Assembly (NCBI GenBank): GCA_021162745.1
Contig: JAGGYC010000032.1
Span: 21,381 to 85,380, forward strand
Source of the DNA: Desulfuromonas sp.
GTDB lineage: Bacteria; Desulfobacterota; Desulfuromonadia; Desulfuromonadales; Desulfuromonadaceae
DNA length: 64,000 nucleotides
Direction: 5' to 3'
Part shown: piece after piece, positions 10,417 to 21,907 of the stretch
How positions within the stretch are numbered: the stretch's first letter is position 1
Layout: every line of letters begins with the position of its first letter
Translations under genes and position numbers: made by a program
The notes under the pieces: model-generated
Seen by the model: only the letters and a program-made list of their open reading frames with translations
What the model was told of the DNA's origin: nothing
The model's database searches: none

Positions 10417-12683
10417 CAGTGGTTAGGCTTTTCATCCGCCTTGACGGTGGTAAAGCGGAAGGTCAGGGCGTTGTTGCGGTAGCCGATGTGGGCAATGCCG
10501 CCACCGCTCAGTTCGCCAAACAGCACGGCATCGGCCAGTGGATCGCTGATCTGTTCCTGAATCAGGCGGTTAAGAGGACGCGCTCCGTAGGCCGGGTCAA
10601 AGCCTTTTTGGGCCAGATAGTTGCGCGCTGCAGCGCTGACCTTGAGGATGACATTGTTTTCATCCAGCCGCTGTTGCAGTTCAGCAATAAATTTACCGAC
10701 GATGCTGGCGATCGCGTCTTCTCCCAGAGCGGCGAAAATAATAGTGGCATCAAGCCGGTTTCGAAACTCCGGTGAGAAGATCCGCTCAAGGGCCTGCCCC
10801 GGGCTGCCGACGCCGGCGGCATTGAAGCCGATGGGGCTGCTGCTCATCTCACGTGCTCCGGCATTACTGGTCATGATCAGGATCACATTGCGAAAGTCAG
10901 CCACTTTGCCATTGTTGTCGGTCAAGCTGCCATGATCCATAATCTGCAGCAGGATATTGAATAGATCGGGGTGGGCTTTTTCGATCTCATCCAATAGCAA
11001 AACAGTGTGGGGTTTTTTAGTGATGGCGTCTGTCAGTAGCCCGCCCTGATCAAAGCCGACATAGCCCGGTGGTGCGCCGATCAGTCGGGCAACGGAGTGC
11101 TTTTCCATGTATTCGCTCATGTCAAAGCGGGTAAAGGCGACGCCGAGCTGCGTGGCAAGTTGACGGGCCACCTCTGTCTTCCCGACACCTGTCGGCCCGG
11201 CAAACAGAAACGAGCCGATAGGTTGTTCGGGATGCCCAAGACCGGCGCGGGCACGCAGAATCGAGCGTGTGATCTGTTGGATGGCAGAGTCCTGGCCAAA
11301 GATTTTTTGCTTGAGTTTGCGGCCAAGATGTTGCAGGTGGCGGCGATCATCACGCGAGACCGAGCGCGGCGGAATCTGCGCCATCTCGGCGACGATGGTT
11401 TCGATATCTTTAACGTTGACCGTCCGGCGATTGCTCCCCTCAGTGCGTAAGCGTGCGCCAATTTCGTCAATAAGGTCGATGGCCTTATCGGGCAGATGGC
11501 GGTGGGTCAGGTAGCGGTCGGCCAGTTCGGCTGCGGCCTGAATGACATCGTCACTGTAGCGGATATTGTGGAACGATTCGTAGTGAGATTTAAGCCCTTT
11601 GAGGATCTCAATCGTCTCTTCAACGCTGGGTTCATGGACGTCAATTTTTTGAAAGCGGCGCGACAGGGCCCGATCCTTTTCAAATAAGGTTTTGTATTCG
11701 TCATAGGTTGTGGCACCGATACAACGGATGTCGCCGGAGGCCAGCATGGGCTTGAGGATGTTGGATGCATCCATGGAGCTGCCGCCCGTGGAGCCCGCGC
11801 CGATGATGGTATGGATCTCATCAATAAACAGGATCGGTTTTTCCTGTTCCGCCAGTTCCTTGAGCACGGCTTTGAGCCGCTCTTCAAAGTCACCACGGTA
11901 TTTTGTTCCGGCCAGTAGTGCTCCCATGTCCAGGGCGTAGATGGCTGAATCTTTAAGAGCCTGTGGGGCTTCATTCTCTTCAAGCATGGTGGCCAGCCCT
12001 TCAGCGAGGGCGGTCTTTCCCGTACCGGGTTCACCGACGAGAATCGGGTTGTTTTTGCGCCGCCGACAGAGAACCTGCATGATGCGACGTAGTTCGTTGT
12101 GGCGACCGATCAGCGGATCGATCTCACCGGCAGCGGCACGTTGGCGCAGATTGATGGTGAAATCCTCCAGAGCGCTTTTCTTCTTCTTTTTGTTGCTGTC
12201 AGGCTCATCGCTGGGGGACTGTTCATCTTCTCCGGCGGTGTCGTGATGGTGTTTGCCGATGCCGTGAGAGATGTAGTTAAGGACATCCAGCCGTTCAATG
12301 CCCATCGACAGCAGAACCTGGGTGCTGTGTGTCTGTTCTTCACTGAGAATTGAAACCAGGATGTCGCCGGTGTTCACTTCATCCTTACCGGCGGCTGAGC
12401 AATGACTGACGGCATATTGCAGCACACGTTGCAGGGCCGCCGTTTGCTCCGGCACTTCATCTGCCTCTGTTGGTAGTTCCTCAACTTCGGTAGAGAAAAA
12501 ATGATCAAGATCCTGCTGTAGCCGGTCAATATCACCACCACAGCCCATCAGGATGCGCTGGGAATCATCCGTATAGAGCATGGCGTAGAGGACATGCTCA
12601 GTGGTTAGGTATTCATGATGCCGACGTTGAGCTTCTTGCACCGCCAACGAAAAAATAATCTGTACATCTTTGCTGAATGTCAC
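10416..12683 (-). CDS. clpA: ATP-dependent Clp protease ATP-binding subunit ClpA (probable GTG start)
   Basis: Clp N domain, two AAA modules ([18 protein letters not shown]), downstream of clpS. Confidence 0.96.
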   Translation of the reverse strand: MTFSKDVQIIFSLAVQEAQRRHHEYLTTEHVLYAMLYTDDSQRILMGCGGDIDRLQQDLDHFFSTEVEELPTEADEVPEQTAALQRVLQYAVSHCSAAGKDEVNTGDILVSILSEEQTHSTQVLLSMGIERLDVLNYISHGIGKHHHDTAGEDEQSPSDEPDSNKKKKKSALEDFTINLRQRAAAGEIDPLIGRHNELRRIMQVLCRRRKNNPILVGEPGTGKTALAEGLATMLEENEAPQALKDSAIYALDMGALLAGTKYRGDFEERLKAVLKELAEQEKPILFIDEIHTIIGAGSTGGSSMDASNILKPMLASGDIRCIGATTYDEYKTLFEKDRALSRRFQKIDVHEPSVEETIEILKGLKSHYESFHNIRYSDDVIQAAAELADRYLTHRHLPDKAIDLIDEIGARLRTEGSNRRTVNVKDIETIVAEMAQIPPRSVSRDDRRHLQHLGRKLKQKIFGQDSAIQQITRSILRARAGLGHPEQPIGSFLFAGPTGVGKTEVARQLATQLGVAFTRFDMSEYMEKHSVARLIGAPPGYVGFDQGGLLTDAITKKPHTVLLLDEIEKAHPDLFNILLQIMDHGSLTDNNGKVADFRNVILIMTSNAGAREMSSSPIGFNAAGVGSPGQALERIFSPEFRNRLDATIIFAALGEDAIASIVGKFIAELQQRLDENNVILKVSAAARNYLAQKGFDPAYGARPLNRLIQEQISDPLADAVLFGELSGGGIAHIGYRNNALTFRFTTVKADEKPNH

Positions 12684-12697
12684 GTTGTTCAGTCCTT

Positions 12698-13033
12698 TCA
12701 GGCTTTTTCTATACTGCAACGCAGCGGGTGGCCGGCATTTTTAGCTCGCAGATGGGTCTGCTCAACTTTGGTCTCGGCAATTTCATAAGGATATGTGCCG
12801 CAGATTGCCTGTCCTTTGTGGTGGATGGTGAGCATGATGCGGGTGGCGTCCGTCGGCTGTTTACGAAAAATAGATTCCAGGGCTTCAATGACAAACTCCA
12901 TCGTTGTGTAATCATCATTGTGCATGATGACATTGAAGCGTGGTGGAAGAGCGGTCTTGTCATGGGAGACCACCTCTGTATCTGGTGTGGAATATGCTGG
13001 ATTCGCCATTAAATACCTTCCGATAATTACCAT
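12698..13033 (-). CDS. clpS: ClpS adaptor protein
   Basis: FNVIMHNDDYTTMEFVIEAL core. Confidence 0.96.
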   Translation of the reverse strand: MVIIGRYLMANPAYSTPDTEVVSHDKTALPPRFNVIMHNDDYTTMEFVIEALESIFRKQPTDATRIMLTIHHKGQAICGTYPYEIAETKVEQTHLRAKNAGHPLRCSIEKA

Positions 13034-13228
13034 GGAATTCTAGCTGTCTGTTTCTCGCTACAGTTTGTCAATACCGACATCCTGTTGGTAGCATAGTTTT
13101 TTTTTGAAAGAGAATCAATGTCTGTCCGCTTGAAGGGAATAAACGGTTGAACAAAAAAAAAGGATGTCTTAAACTGCTCTGATTATTGGTATGAATAATA
13201 TCGTTTTGCTTTATGTTCGCTGGAACTG

Positions 13229-13552
13229 TTGATTATGACTTCAGAGTCTGCTGCCGAGTTGAAAAAGAGTACTGTGAAAGCACGGTCGTTGTGCCTGGCT
13301 ATCGTGGCGTTTGTTGGGCTGGGCTTTGCTTTGTTTGGCGAAAAAGGGGCATTGCGGCTACATCAGGTTCACCAGCATCAGATCGAACTGACGCAACAAT
13401 TTCAGCAACTGCAGCACGAGAATAGTCGGTTGCGCAATGAGATCGATTCATTGAGTTATGATGATCGTTATATTGAGCAGGTGGCGCGGAGTACGTTTAA
13501 TCTTGTCCGTGATGGAGAAGTTGTCTACCAGTTTGCCCCGACGATACGTTGA
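13229..13552 (+). CDS. Septum formation initiator (FtsB/DivIC family)
   Basis: Single TM followed by coiled coil, YIEQVARSTFNLVRDGEVVYQF. Confidence 0.85.
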   Translation: MIMTSESAAELKKSTVKARSLCLAIVAFVGLGFALFGEKGALRLHQVHQHQIELTQQFQQLQHENSRLRNEIDSLSYDDRYIEQVARSTFNLVRDGEVVYQFAPTIR

Positions 13553-13582
13553 TTTTTTTAGAAAACTTTGGTTCGTTTTAAA

Positions 13583-13612
13583 TAGGGGACAGTTGGTCCC
13601 CTATTTTCTTTC
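13583..13612 (+). terminator. Intrinsic terminator
   Basis: TAGGGGAC-AGTTG-GTCCCCTA followed by T-rich tract. Confidence 0.75.
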
Positions 13613-13660
13613 GATGAAAAAGCTGTCCATGTTTCGCCCTTTTGAAAGAGATCGCAATTT

Positions 13661-15325
13661 ATGAAAACACGATTAAAGAGTGCTGTTGAAAAAGCACTTC
13701 AGAATTGTTATGCCGCAAAAACACTCGTCTCTGGTGAACTGCCGGAGTTTGCCATTGAAGTGCCTAACCATACCGATCATGGTGACTTTGCCGTCAATGT
13801 TGCTATGATGTTGGCTCGTCCTGAAAAAAAAGCCCCGCGTCAGATCGCGCAGCTGTTGGTTGAACAGCTGGAGCAGCAAGAGGGGATGTGGGACAAGATA
13901 GAAATTGCCGGACCCGGATTTGTCAATTTTTTCCTCAGTAAGTCGTGCTGGTACGCTGTCCTCGATGATATCTATGCCAAGGGGGCACAGTTCGGGCGCA
14001 GTGATGTTGGCGCCGGACGCCGGGTCCAGGTTGAATTTGTCAGTGCCAATCCCACCGGGCCGCTGCATATCGGTCATGGCCGCGGCGCGGCGACAGGTGA
14101 TGCGGTTGCTTCGGTGTTGCAGGAAGCTGGGTTTGATGTTCAGCGTGAGTACTACATCAATGATGCCGGTAACCAGATGGATACCCTCGGCCGGTCGATT
14201 TTCTTACGCTATTGCCAGCTGCAAGGGCGCGATGTGGAATTTCCGGAGGATTGTTATCAGGGCGACTATATCCGCACTCTGGCACAGCAGGCCATTGATG
14301 AGCAAGGCGACCATTTTTTACAGATGGATGATGTCGAGGCCATCGCTCACTTTTCCACAACCGGCGGCGAGGCGATTCGTTCCGGGATCAATGCCGACCT
14401 GCAGCAGTTCGGGATTAACTTCGATAACTGGTATAGTGAACAGAGTCTCTATGACCGTGACCTGGTCAAGGCTGGAATCGAAACCCTGACCCGTGATGGT
14501 TATACCTATGAACAGGATGGCGCCATCTGGTTCCGTACCACCGATTTTGGTGATGACAAGGATCGGGTGCTGGTCCGTTCAAACGGGGTGACCACCTACT
14601 TTGCTTCCGATGTCGCCTATCACCGCGAAAAATATGAGCGTGGTTTTGACATCGTCATCGATGTCTGGGGTGCGGATCATCACGGCTATGTGCCTCGCAT
14701 GAAAGCAGTATTGGCCGCATTGGGTCGTAATACTGAAGATCTGCAGATTATTCTCGTTCAATTGGTCAACCTGCTGCGCGAGGGTGAGCAGGTGGCGATG
14801 AGTACCCGCTCCGGTAAGTTTGTTACCCTTAAAGAGGTGATCGACGAAGTGGGTAAGGATGCCTGTCGTTTCTTCTTTTTGATGCGGCGCTCCGATAGCC
14901 AACTCGACTTTGATCTTGAACTGGCCAAAAAACAGAGTACCGAAAATCCGGTTTTTTACGTGCAATATGCCCATGCCCGGGTGTGCAGTATCAATCGCAA
15001 CGTTCAAGAATCTGGATTGTCTTTGCCGCAGCCCGGTGACGCGGAGGTTACAAAACTGCAGTTGCCCGAGGAGTTGGCCTTGACCAGGATGCTGGCACGC
15101 TATCCCGAAGTTGTCGTCGGTGCCGCCCTGAGCTATGAGCCGCACCGTATTACATTTTATCTGCAGGAACTGGCAGCCCAGTTCCATAGTTATTACAACC
15201 AGCATCGCGTTATTGTTGATGATCGTGCCACGAGTTGTGCCCGACTTTATCTGGTGAATGCGGTGAAGATTGTGATCAGCAATGCCCTGAATGTTCTGGG
15301 AGTTTCCTCCCCGGATAAGATGTGA
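13661..15325 (+). CDS. argS: Arginyl-tRNA synthetase
   Basis: SANPTGPLHIGHGRGA HIGH motif, DVWGADHHGYVPRMK. Confidence 0.98.
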   Translation: MKTRLKSAVEKALQNCYAAKTLVSGELPEFAIEVPNHTDHGDFAVNVAMMLARPEKKAPRQIAQLLVEQLEQQEGMWDKIEIAGPGFVNFFLSKSCWYAVLDDIYAKGAQFGRSDVGAGRRVQVEFVSANPTGPLHIGHGRGAATGDAVASVLQEAGFDVQREYYINDAGNQMDTLGRSIFLRYCQLQGRDVEFPEDCYQGDYIRTLAQQAIDEQGDHFLQMDDVEAIAHFSTTGGEAIRSGINADLQQFGINFDNWYSEQSLYDRDLVKAGIETLTRDGYTYEQDGAIWFRTTDFGDDKDRVLVRSNGVTTYFASDVAYHREKYERGFDIVIDVWGADHHGYVPRMKAVLAALGRNTEDLQIILVQLVNLLREGEQVAMSTRSGKFVTLKEVIDEVGKDACRFFFLMRRSDSQLDFDLELAKKQSTENPVFYVQYAHARVCSINRNVQESGLSLPQPGDAEVTKLQLPEELALTRMLARYPEVVVGAALSYEPHRITFYLQELAAQFHSYYNQHRVIVDDRATSCARLYLVNAVKIVISNALNVLGVSSPDKM

Positions 15326-15343
15326 GGAGCAGGAGGATAAATC

Positions 15344-16165
15344 ATGTCGCAACTGGATTATAATCAGCGATCTCAGCAGCCAGCCAAGAGTCGTTTACTG
15401 GTGATGGTTCTTCTTGTCACGATACTCTGTATCGTGAGTTTTGTCGTCGGGATTATGGTGGGAAAAGGGGGGCGTGATTCTGTGGTGGAGACCACCATGA
15501 TGATGCCGACCGCGCCGATTCCATTGAAACCTGAAAATGACGTTGCTGCCAAGGTGGACGTTGTTGCACCGCAGAAGGTCCCTGCTGAGCAGCTGCTCGG
15601 TGCAAAAACTGTAGAGATTGAGGCAATAGCGCCGGCGGTGATTCAAGCTGCTGAGCTAAGCGCCGACGATGGCGGGGCGGATCCTTTGCGGGCGTTGCTC
15701 CCAGCTGTCGAGCAGATGCCCTTGGGCAGCGGTATCAATCAGCCCCCGGCGCAGGATACGGTCAAGGCTGCAGCACAAGTGTCGGTTGTTGTTCCCGACG
15801 CGACTGCGGCAGTGGTTGTGAAGGATGCCGGTCGCTCAATCAAGAAAGATGTTGTTTTAGTTCTTCCCAAGGTTGAGCCGCTGCCAACGGTGACTAAAAC
15901 AGCGACAACGGCAGCGTATGTTGTGCAGGTGGCATCATTTAAGAACAAAAATGATGCAGAAACTTTGCAGGGTAAATTGCTTTCCCATTTTCCTGCTCAT
16001 GTCCAAGAGGTGGATCTCGGTGCAAAAGGGGTCTGGTTCCGAGTGTTGGTGGGGCCGGTAGACAGCGCTGATGCCGCAAATGGCTTGAAACAGCGGCTCA
16101 AAGATAAGATGAAGATGGATGGATTTGTGAAAAAGATCAGCCGTAAGGGTGAAGTTGTTTTTTGA
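15344..16165 (+). CDS. SPOR-domain membrane protein
   Basis: N-terminal TM; C-terminal AYVVQVASFKNKNDAETLQGKL..VRVGP-type SPOR domain. Confidence 0.85.
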   Translation: MSQLDYNQRSQQPAKSRLLVMVLLVTILCIVSFVVGIMVGKGGRDSVVETTMMMPTAPIPLKPENDVAAKVDVVAPQKVPAEQLLGAKTVEIEAIAPAVIQAAELSADDGGADPLRALLPAVEQMPLGSGINQPPAQDTVKAAAQVSVVVPDATAAVVVKDAGRSIKKDVVLVLPKVEPLPTVTKTATTAAYVVQVASFKNKNDAETLQGKLLSHFPAHVQEVDLGAKGVWFRVLVGPVDSADAANGLKQRLKDKMKMDGFVKKISRKGEVVF

Positions 16166-16219
16166 CGATTTTTGTCTTGACAATGTTGCGCTAAACAAGT
16201 AAATTTCCCCTCGCTTTGA

Positions 16220-16296
<77 letters not shown>

Positions 16297-16332
16297 AACA
16301 AATAAACCGGTAACGGTTAATATAGACAGTTC

Positions 16333-16409
16333 GGCGGTGTAGCTCAGTTGGTTAGAGCATGCGGCTCATATCCGCAGTGTCCGGAGTTCGAATCTCTGCA
16401 CCGCCACCA
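16333..16409 (+). tRNA. tRNA with CAT anticodon, probably elongator Met
   Basis: 77 nt cloverleaf, anticodon loop CTCATAT, acceptor GGCGGTG/CACCGCC, encoded CCA. Confidence 0.9.
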
Positions 16410-16413
16410 TTTA

Positions 16414-16443
16414 GGCCCTTCCCATTGCGGGGAGGGCTTTTTT
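16414..16443 (+). terminator. Intrinsic terminator after tRNAs
   Basis: GCCCTTCCC..GGGGAGGGC followed by T run. Confidence 0.8.
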
Positions 16444-16554
16444 GTTATTTGGTTAAGCTGTTGCAATGCTGGTTGTTGGGCGCTGTTTCTGTTATTCTTG
16501 CCATGTGATCAGGTTGGAAACTGCTCTTGAGATCTCCCTCCCTTTTTTCTTCTC

Positions 16555-17946
16555 TTGTTCCTGGATGCTTTGATGATCGAACAGGTTGCCAATACGATCA
16601 AAGAACACCATCTGATTCCCTGTCACTCAGCTGTGGTTGTCGCTGTTTCCGGTGGTGCGGATTCGGTTTGCCTGCTCCATGTACTTAAAACAATTTCTGA
16701 AACGATAGAGACTTTCGGTTTGGTCGTTGCTCACCTTGACCATTCATTGCGTTCAAGCAGTGCGCAGGATGCCGATTTTGTGGCGACGTTGTGTCGGCAG
16801 TGGGGGATCCCTTATGTTGGTACTCGTCTTGACGTTGCCGCCTTAGCACGTGATGCGGGCATTGGCCTTGAAGAGGCGGGTCGTGATGCACGGCGTTGTT
16901 TTTTGCAGCACGTTGCTTCAGGGCACGGTGGGGCGGTTGTTGCCCTGGCTCATCATCTCGATGATCAGGCTGAGACGGTTCTTATGCGCGCGGCCCGCGG
17001 CTGTGGTGTGTCGGGCCTGGCTGCTATGCGTTGGAAGAATGATCCGTTTATTCGGCCATTGCTGGGGGTGGGGCGGCAGGAGATTGAACAGTATCTGTTG
17101 ACCCGGCAGATAGCCTGGGTCGATGATGAAAGCAATCGTGAGTTGCGGTTTCAACGTAATCGAATCCGTCACCGGGTGCTCCCACAGTTGCAGATTTTCA
17201 ATACTCAAGCGGCATCTCATCTGGCCGAACTGGCCGAGCGGGTTGCGTTGGAGGAGTCTTACTGGCAGGCTGTGCTGCAAAACTGGTTTGAGACACATGT
17301 GAAACATGATGCTGGTGGTGTTTATCTGCCCATTGCAGAATTGCAAGCCTGTCATCCGGCGTTGCGTGATCGCCTGCTGCGCGACGGGTTGCGCAGTGTG
17401 CGTGGTGATTTGCGTGCTATAGAGGCCAGCCATGTTCAAATGATTGCTGATGGCCTTTCTTTAGCACGTCCTCAATGGCAGTTGGATCTTCCAAGGGCAT
17501 GGGTTGCTCGTCGTTACGAGTGGCTTGTTTTTCGCCAAGCTGCGCCATTCTGCCCTGAGCCGGTGTGTTTTGTCGTTGGTGGGCCCGGTAGCTATCGGCT
17601 TACTGATGGTTGCACATTGTTGGTTGAAGAACGGACCAGTGCTTCAGCTGAAACGCCTTGGCAGGTTGAGTTTGATGCTGATCGTCTGAGTTTCCCGTTG
17701 TCTGTTCGTCCCTTTGTCGCCGGAGACCGGCTTGCTGTGAGTGGGATGACGGGGCGCAAGAAGGTTAAGGAGTTGTTTGTTGAGCAGCGTTGGAGTCACG
17801 AACGGCGGCGCTGTGCGGTCGTTGTTGAAGCAGCAGGACAACCTGTCTGGGTGCCGGGGTTGCGCCGTAGTTGTCAATATCCAGTCAACGCTGAGACTCA
17901 ACGAATTTTGCGGCTGAAATTATCCCCGGAGAAAAATAAAATATAA
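16555..17946 (+). CDS. tilS: tRNA(Ile)-lysidine synthase (start may be the downstream ATG)
   Basis: VAVSGGADSVCLLH PP-loop, AHHLDDQAETVLMRAARG. Confidence 0.96.
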   Translation: MFLDALMIEQVANTIKEHHLIPCHSAVVVAVSGGADSVCLLHVLKTISETIETFGLVVAHLDHSLRSSSAQDADFVATLCRQWGIPYVGTRLDVAALARDAGIGLEEAGRDARRCFLQHVASGHGGAVVALAHHLDDQAETVLMRAARGCGVSGLAAMRWKNDPFIRPLLGVGRQEIEQYLLTRQIAWVDDESNRELRFQRNRIRHRVLPQLQIFNTQAASHLAELAERVALEESYWQAVLQNWFETHVKHDAGGVYLPIAELQACHPALRDRLLRDGLRSVRGDLRAIEASHVQMIADGLSLARPQWQLDLPRAWVARRYEWLVFRQAAPFCPEPVCFVVGGPGSYRLTDGCTLLVEERTSASAETPWQVEFDADRLSFPLSVRPFVAGDRLAVSGMTGRKKVKELFVEQRWSHERRRCAVVVEAAGQPVWVPGLRRSCQYPVNAETQRILRLKLSPEKNKI

Positions 17947-18047
17947 TTGAGATACGCCAGTCTGTATGGTAGTTTGCAGCTAATCATTTTACTGTTGAAT
18001 TCCCCAGATACCCTTCGGTATCGAAGCCATTTTCCCAGGGAGGAAAA

Positions 18048-19889
18048 GTGAACCAGTTTTACAAAAATATTGCTTTGTGGCTTGTGATTTCCCTTGTGAT
18101 GATCTTGTTGTTCAATATGATGACTCAACAGGATCAACAGCAGGAGTCTGTCAGCTATACGACGTTTGTCAGTGCGCTGGACGAAGGCCGTGTTCAGGAT
18201 GTCCTTATCCAGGGGCCGAACATTGAGGGGACCTATCAGGATGGCACGCGATTCAAGACCTTTGCACCTTCCGATCCTAATTTGATCTCTGAATTGCGTC
18301 AGCACGACATTGTTATTCAAGCAAAACCTGAGGAAGACCGTAGCTTCTGGATGACCATGCTGGTTTCCTGGGGGCCGATCCTGCTGCTGATTGCGGTGTG
18401 GATATTCTTTATGCGTCAGATGCAGGGTGGCGGTGGCAAGGCGATGAACTTCGGCAAGAGCCGGGCCCGTCTGCTGTCGGATACCCAGGGCATGGTGACC
18501 TTTAAAGATGTGGCTGGTGTCGATGAGGCGAAGGAAGAGTTGGAAGAGATCGTCGCCTTCTTGAAAGACCCGAAGAAGTTTACCCGTCTTGGTGGTCGTA
18601 TCCCGAAAGGGGTGTTGTTGATGGGGGCACCCGGTACAGGCAAGACGCTGTTGGCCCGGGCGATTGCCGGTGAGGCCGACGTGCCGTTCTTTACCATCTC
18701 CGGTTCGGATTTTGTTGAAATGTTTGTCGGTGTTGGTGCCAGTCGTGTGCGTGACCTGTTTGCTCAGGGGAAGAAAAACGCGCCCTGCATTATCTTTATT
18801 GATGAGATTGACGCTGTCGGTCGTCATCGTGGCGCCGGATTGGGTGGTGGGCACGATGAGCGCGAGCAGACACTGAATCAGTTGCTGGTCGAGATGGATG
18901 GTTTTGAGTCGAATGAAGGGGTTATCCTCATTGCTGCAACCAACCGTCCTGATGTGCTGGATCCGGCGTTGTTACGTCCCGGTCGTTTTGATCGCCAGGT
19001 TGTTGTCCCTCGTCCCGATATTAAGGGACGGACGACAATTTTAAAGGTTCATGCCCGCAAGGTTCCCATGGATGAAACGGTAGACATGGAGACCGTTGCC
19101 AAAGGGACACCGGGTTTCTCCGGTGCCGACTTGGCGAACCTGATCAATGAGGCCGCGCTGTTGGCCGCCCGTGCCGACAAAGAGTTGGTCGACAATGACG
19201 ATCTCGAAGCGGCCAAAGACAAGGTGCTGATGGGCGCTGAACGTCGCTCAATGGTTATTACCGAAAAAGAAAAGCGGGTGACGGCGTATCATGAAGCCGG
19301 TCACGCCATGGTCGCATTGAAGATTCCCGGCGCTGATCCGGTTCATAAGGTCTCCATTATCCCGCGTGGCCGCACTCTGGGCGTAACCATGTATTTGCCG
19401 ACGGAAGAAAAGTACAGTGAAAGCAAAGAGGGGCTGTTGACCTCCATGTGTGCGTTGTTGGGCGGCCGTGCTGCGGAAGAGATCTTCCTCGGTGGCATTA
19501 CCACCGGAGCCAGCAATGATATTGAGCGTGTAACATCTCTGGCCCGGAAGATGGTGTGTGAGTGGGGCATGAGTGATGCCATCGGCCCCCTGGCCTTTGG
19601 TGAGAAAGAGGGCGAAGTTTTCCTTGGCAAGGATATGGGCCACGTCAAGAACTACAGCGAGGCCACTGCCGAGCTGATCGATAGTGAAATCCGTCGCATT
19701 GTCAGTGAGTCCTACGATAGAACCCGGACCATTCTTGAGGAGAATCGTGACCTTCTGAAACGGATGGCTGAGGAATTACTCGAGCTAGAGACCATTGATG
19801 CCAAGGATATCCAGCGCATCATGGCCGGCGATGCTCCGACAGCGCCGGCGGCGGACGGTGTCGCTGACGATACGGTTAATGTCATTTAA
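18048..19889 (+). CDS. ftsH: ATP-dependent zinc metalloprotease FtsH (GTG start)
   Basis: Two N-terminal TMs, [18 protein letters not shown] zinc site. Confidence 0.98.
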   Translation: MNQFYKNIALWLVISLVMILLFNMMTQQDQQQESVSYTTFVSALDEGRVQDVLIQGPNIEGTYQDGTRFKTFAPSDPNLISELRQHDIVIQAKPEEDRSFWMTMLVSWGPILLLIAVWIFFMRQMQGGGGKAMNFGKSRARLLSDTQGMVTFKDVAGVDEAKEELEEIVAFLKDPKKFTRLGGRIPKGVLLMGAPGTGKTLLARAIAGEADVPFFTISGSDFVEMFVGVGASRVRDLFAQGKKNAPCIIFIDEIDAVGRHRGAGLGGGHDEREQTLNQLLVEMDGFESNEGVILIAATNRPDVLDPALLRPGRFDRQVVVPRPDIKGRTTILKVHARKVPMDETVDMETVAKGTPGFSGADLANLINEAALLAARADKELVDNDDLEAAKDKVLMGAERRSMVITEKEKRVTAYHEAGHAMVALKIPGADPVHKVSIIPRGRTLGVTMYLPTEEKYSESKEGLLTSMCALLGGRAAEEIFLGGITTGASNDIERVTSLARKMVCEWGMSDAIGPLAFGEKEGEVFLGKDMGHVKNYSEATAELIDSEIRRIVSESYDRTRTILEENRDLLKRMAEELLELETIDAKDIQRIMAGDAPTAPAADGVADDTVNVI

Positions 19890-21093
19890 TCCACGGCTGC
19901 TACAGCTGACACGTTCAGCGCACGTTCGTCAGCTGTTTAAACGGTTGGGCGTTGATCCGGTCGGCATTGAGTTGATGGCGAACAAGGCCTTGCATCTCAA
20001 CACTCTGCTTGAGCGAGTCCCCTGCGCTGCGGCCAATATCCTCAAGCAGGAGATGATCGCCCTTGGTGGTGATGCCGCTGTTGCCCGTGGTACCGTGTCC
20101 TGCACTATCTCCTACACGGATGTGTTGCTGATGGGTACGCGCAAACAGCTTGATCAACTGATCCTGCGTCTGCCCCGCCAGCCATTTGGCTTAAAGGGGT
20201 TGGCGCAGGAGTTGAGTCAGTTGTTGAATGCCGCTTCATCGGTTCCGCGTGTGCTGGTTGGTCGCTCGTGTCGCCTGGAGCTGTCTCGGCCGCAGGTGAT
20301 GGGAATTATCAATGTTACACCGGATTCGTTTTATGATGGTGGTGTGTGTTGTGATCTCGATACGGCGTTAAAGCAAGCTGAAGCACAGATCAACGCTGGA
20401 GCAGATCTTCTCGATGTCGGTGGTGAAAGCACGCGGCCTGGCGCGGCACCTGTCGCTGGTGAACGTGAGTTGCAACGGGTTGTGCCGTTGATCACGGCAT
20501 TGAATCGTGAATTTGATGTGCCGTTGTCGATTGATACGAGTAAAGCTCTGGTGGCAACTGCTGCTGTTGAGGGTGGCGCTGATTTTATCAACGATATCAG
20601 TGGCTTGTCGTTTGATCCACAGATGGCACAGGCTGTGGCGTTCAGTGGTGCCGGATTATTTGTCATGCATACACGGGGGCGCCCTGATGAGATGCAATTG
20701 GATACGGATTATCACGATGTCGTTGCAGACGTTATTGCCGGACTTCGCAGCTCTGTCAATACTGCTTTAAGCGCTGGCATCCCCGTAGAGAAGATTGCCG
20801 TTGATCCGGGTATCGGTTTTGGCAAATCCCTTGATGGGAATCTGGAAATTCTGCGGCGGCTATCAGAGCTGTCGTGCCTTGCCTGCCCCGTTCTTATTGG
20901 AACATCGCGAAAAAGTTTCATCGGTCATGTGTTAAAGCAGCATAGCCCCAGTGAACGGCTGTATGGTTCCGTGGCCAGTGTTGCCTTGGCCGTCGCCAGC
21001 GGCGCCCATCTGTTTCGTGTTCATGATGTTGCTGCAACCCGGGATGCCGTCGATATGGCGTGGGCTATCTGTCAGAGTGAATCAATGGCGTAG
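19879..21093 (+). CDS. folP: Dihydropteroate synthase
   Basis: [29 protein letters not shown] at 19879 overlaps the ftsH end. Confidence 0.95.
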   Translation: MSFNPRLLQLTRSAHVRQLFKRLGVDPVGIELMANKALHLNTLLERVPCAAANILKQEMIALGGDAAVARGTVSCTISYTDVLLMGTRKQLDQLILRLPRQPFGLKGLAQELSQLLNAASSVPRVLVGRSCRLELSRPQVMGIINVTPDSFYDGGVCCDLDTALKQAEAQINAGADLLDVGGESTRPGAAPVAGERELQRVVPLITALNREFDVPLSIDTSKALVATAAVEGGADFINDISGLSFDPQMAQAVAFSGAGLFVMHTRGRPDEMQLDTDYHDVVADVIAGLRSSVNTALSAGIPVEKIAVDPGIGFGKSLDGNLEILRRLSELSCLACPVLIGTSRKSFIGHVLKQHSPSERLYGSVASVALAVASGAHLFRVHDVAATRDAVDMAWAICQSESMA

Positions 21094-21118
21094 TTGACCG
21101 CCACAAAAAAGGGTCGCG

Positions 21119-21895
21119 ATGGCTGTTTTCGATGAAATGTTTAAGAACGTCAGGTGGATGTTGGATGCCCTCGATATCGCCTTGGTTGCGTTTATCATTT
21201 ATCGAATCATTCTATTGATAAAAGGTACCCGTGCTGTCCAGATGCTGATCGGCCTGGCGGTGATCCTTGTCGTCTACGTTGCCTCACAGCTCAGTGGCCT
21301 TTATACTCTGCAGTGGCTGCTGGATAATTTTCTTACCTCGATCGTTCTGGTTATCGTTGTTATTTTCCAAAATGATATCCGCCGTGCTCTGATGCATGTT
21401 GGGCGCAATCCTTTCTTTGCCGATGTATCCTATCGTGAAGAAACCCAGGTCATTGATGAACTGGTTGATGCTGCTGTTAATTTGGCTAATAAGCGGATCG
21501 GTGCATTGGTTGTGATTGAACGTGAAACCGGATTGAAGGGGTTTCTCGAAGTTGGCGTTGAGATTGATGCCAAGGTCTCTTCGGATCTGATCTGTGCCAT
21601 CTTTTTGCCGGCTTCTCCTATCCATGACGGGGCGTTGGTTCTTCAGCAGGGGCGCTTGAAAAAAGCGGGTTGTTTTTTGCCGCTGGCACAAAATGCTGAA
21701 ATCAGCAAAACCCTGGGTACGCGTCACCGTGCCGCCATTGGTTTGACCGAGATGGTCGATGCTGTGGTCATTGTTGTCTCTGAAGAAACGGGGAAAATCT
21801 CAGTGGTTGTTGGTGCACGGATGACCCGCGATCTTGATTCAACATCACTGCGTCGTATTTTAATGCGTCTTCTCGACTCGGGTCGGAAGCTCTAG
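21119..21895 (+). CDS. cdaA: Diadenylate cyclase CdaA
   Basis: Three N-terminal TMs, DAC motifs HDGALVLQ (DGA) and RHRAAIG; upstream of YbbR and glmM. Confidence 0.95.
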   Translation: MAVFDEMFKNVRWMLDALDIALVAFIIYRIILLIKGTRAVQMLIGLAVILVVYVASQLSGLYTLQWLLDNFLTSIVLVIVVIFQNDIRRALMHVGRNPFFADVSYREETQVIDELVDAAVNLANKRIGALVVIERETGLKGFLEVGVEIDAKVSSDLICAIFLPASPIHDGALVLQQGRLKKAGCFLPLAQNAEISKTLGTRHRAAIGLTEMVDAVVIVVSEETGKISVVVGARMTRDLDSTSLRRILMRLLDSGRKL

Positions 21896-21907
21896 GAGAT
21901 TGGTTTT

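Noticed and set aside
17898-18854. 318-aa minus-strand ORF opposite ftsH
   Set aside because: Antisense shadow; ftsH coding is certain and the translation is low complexity.
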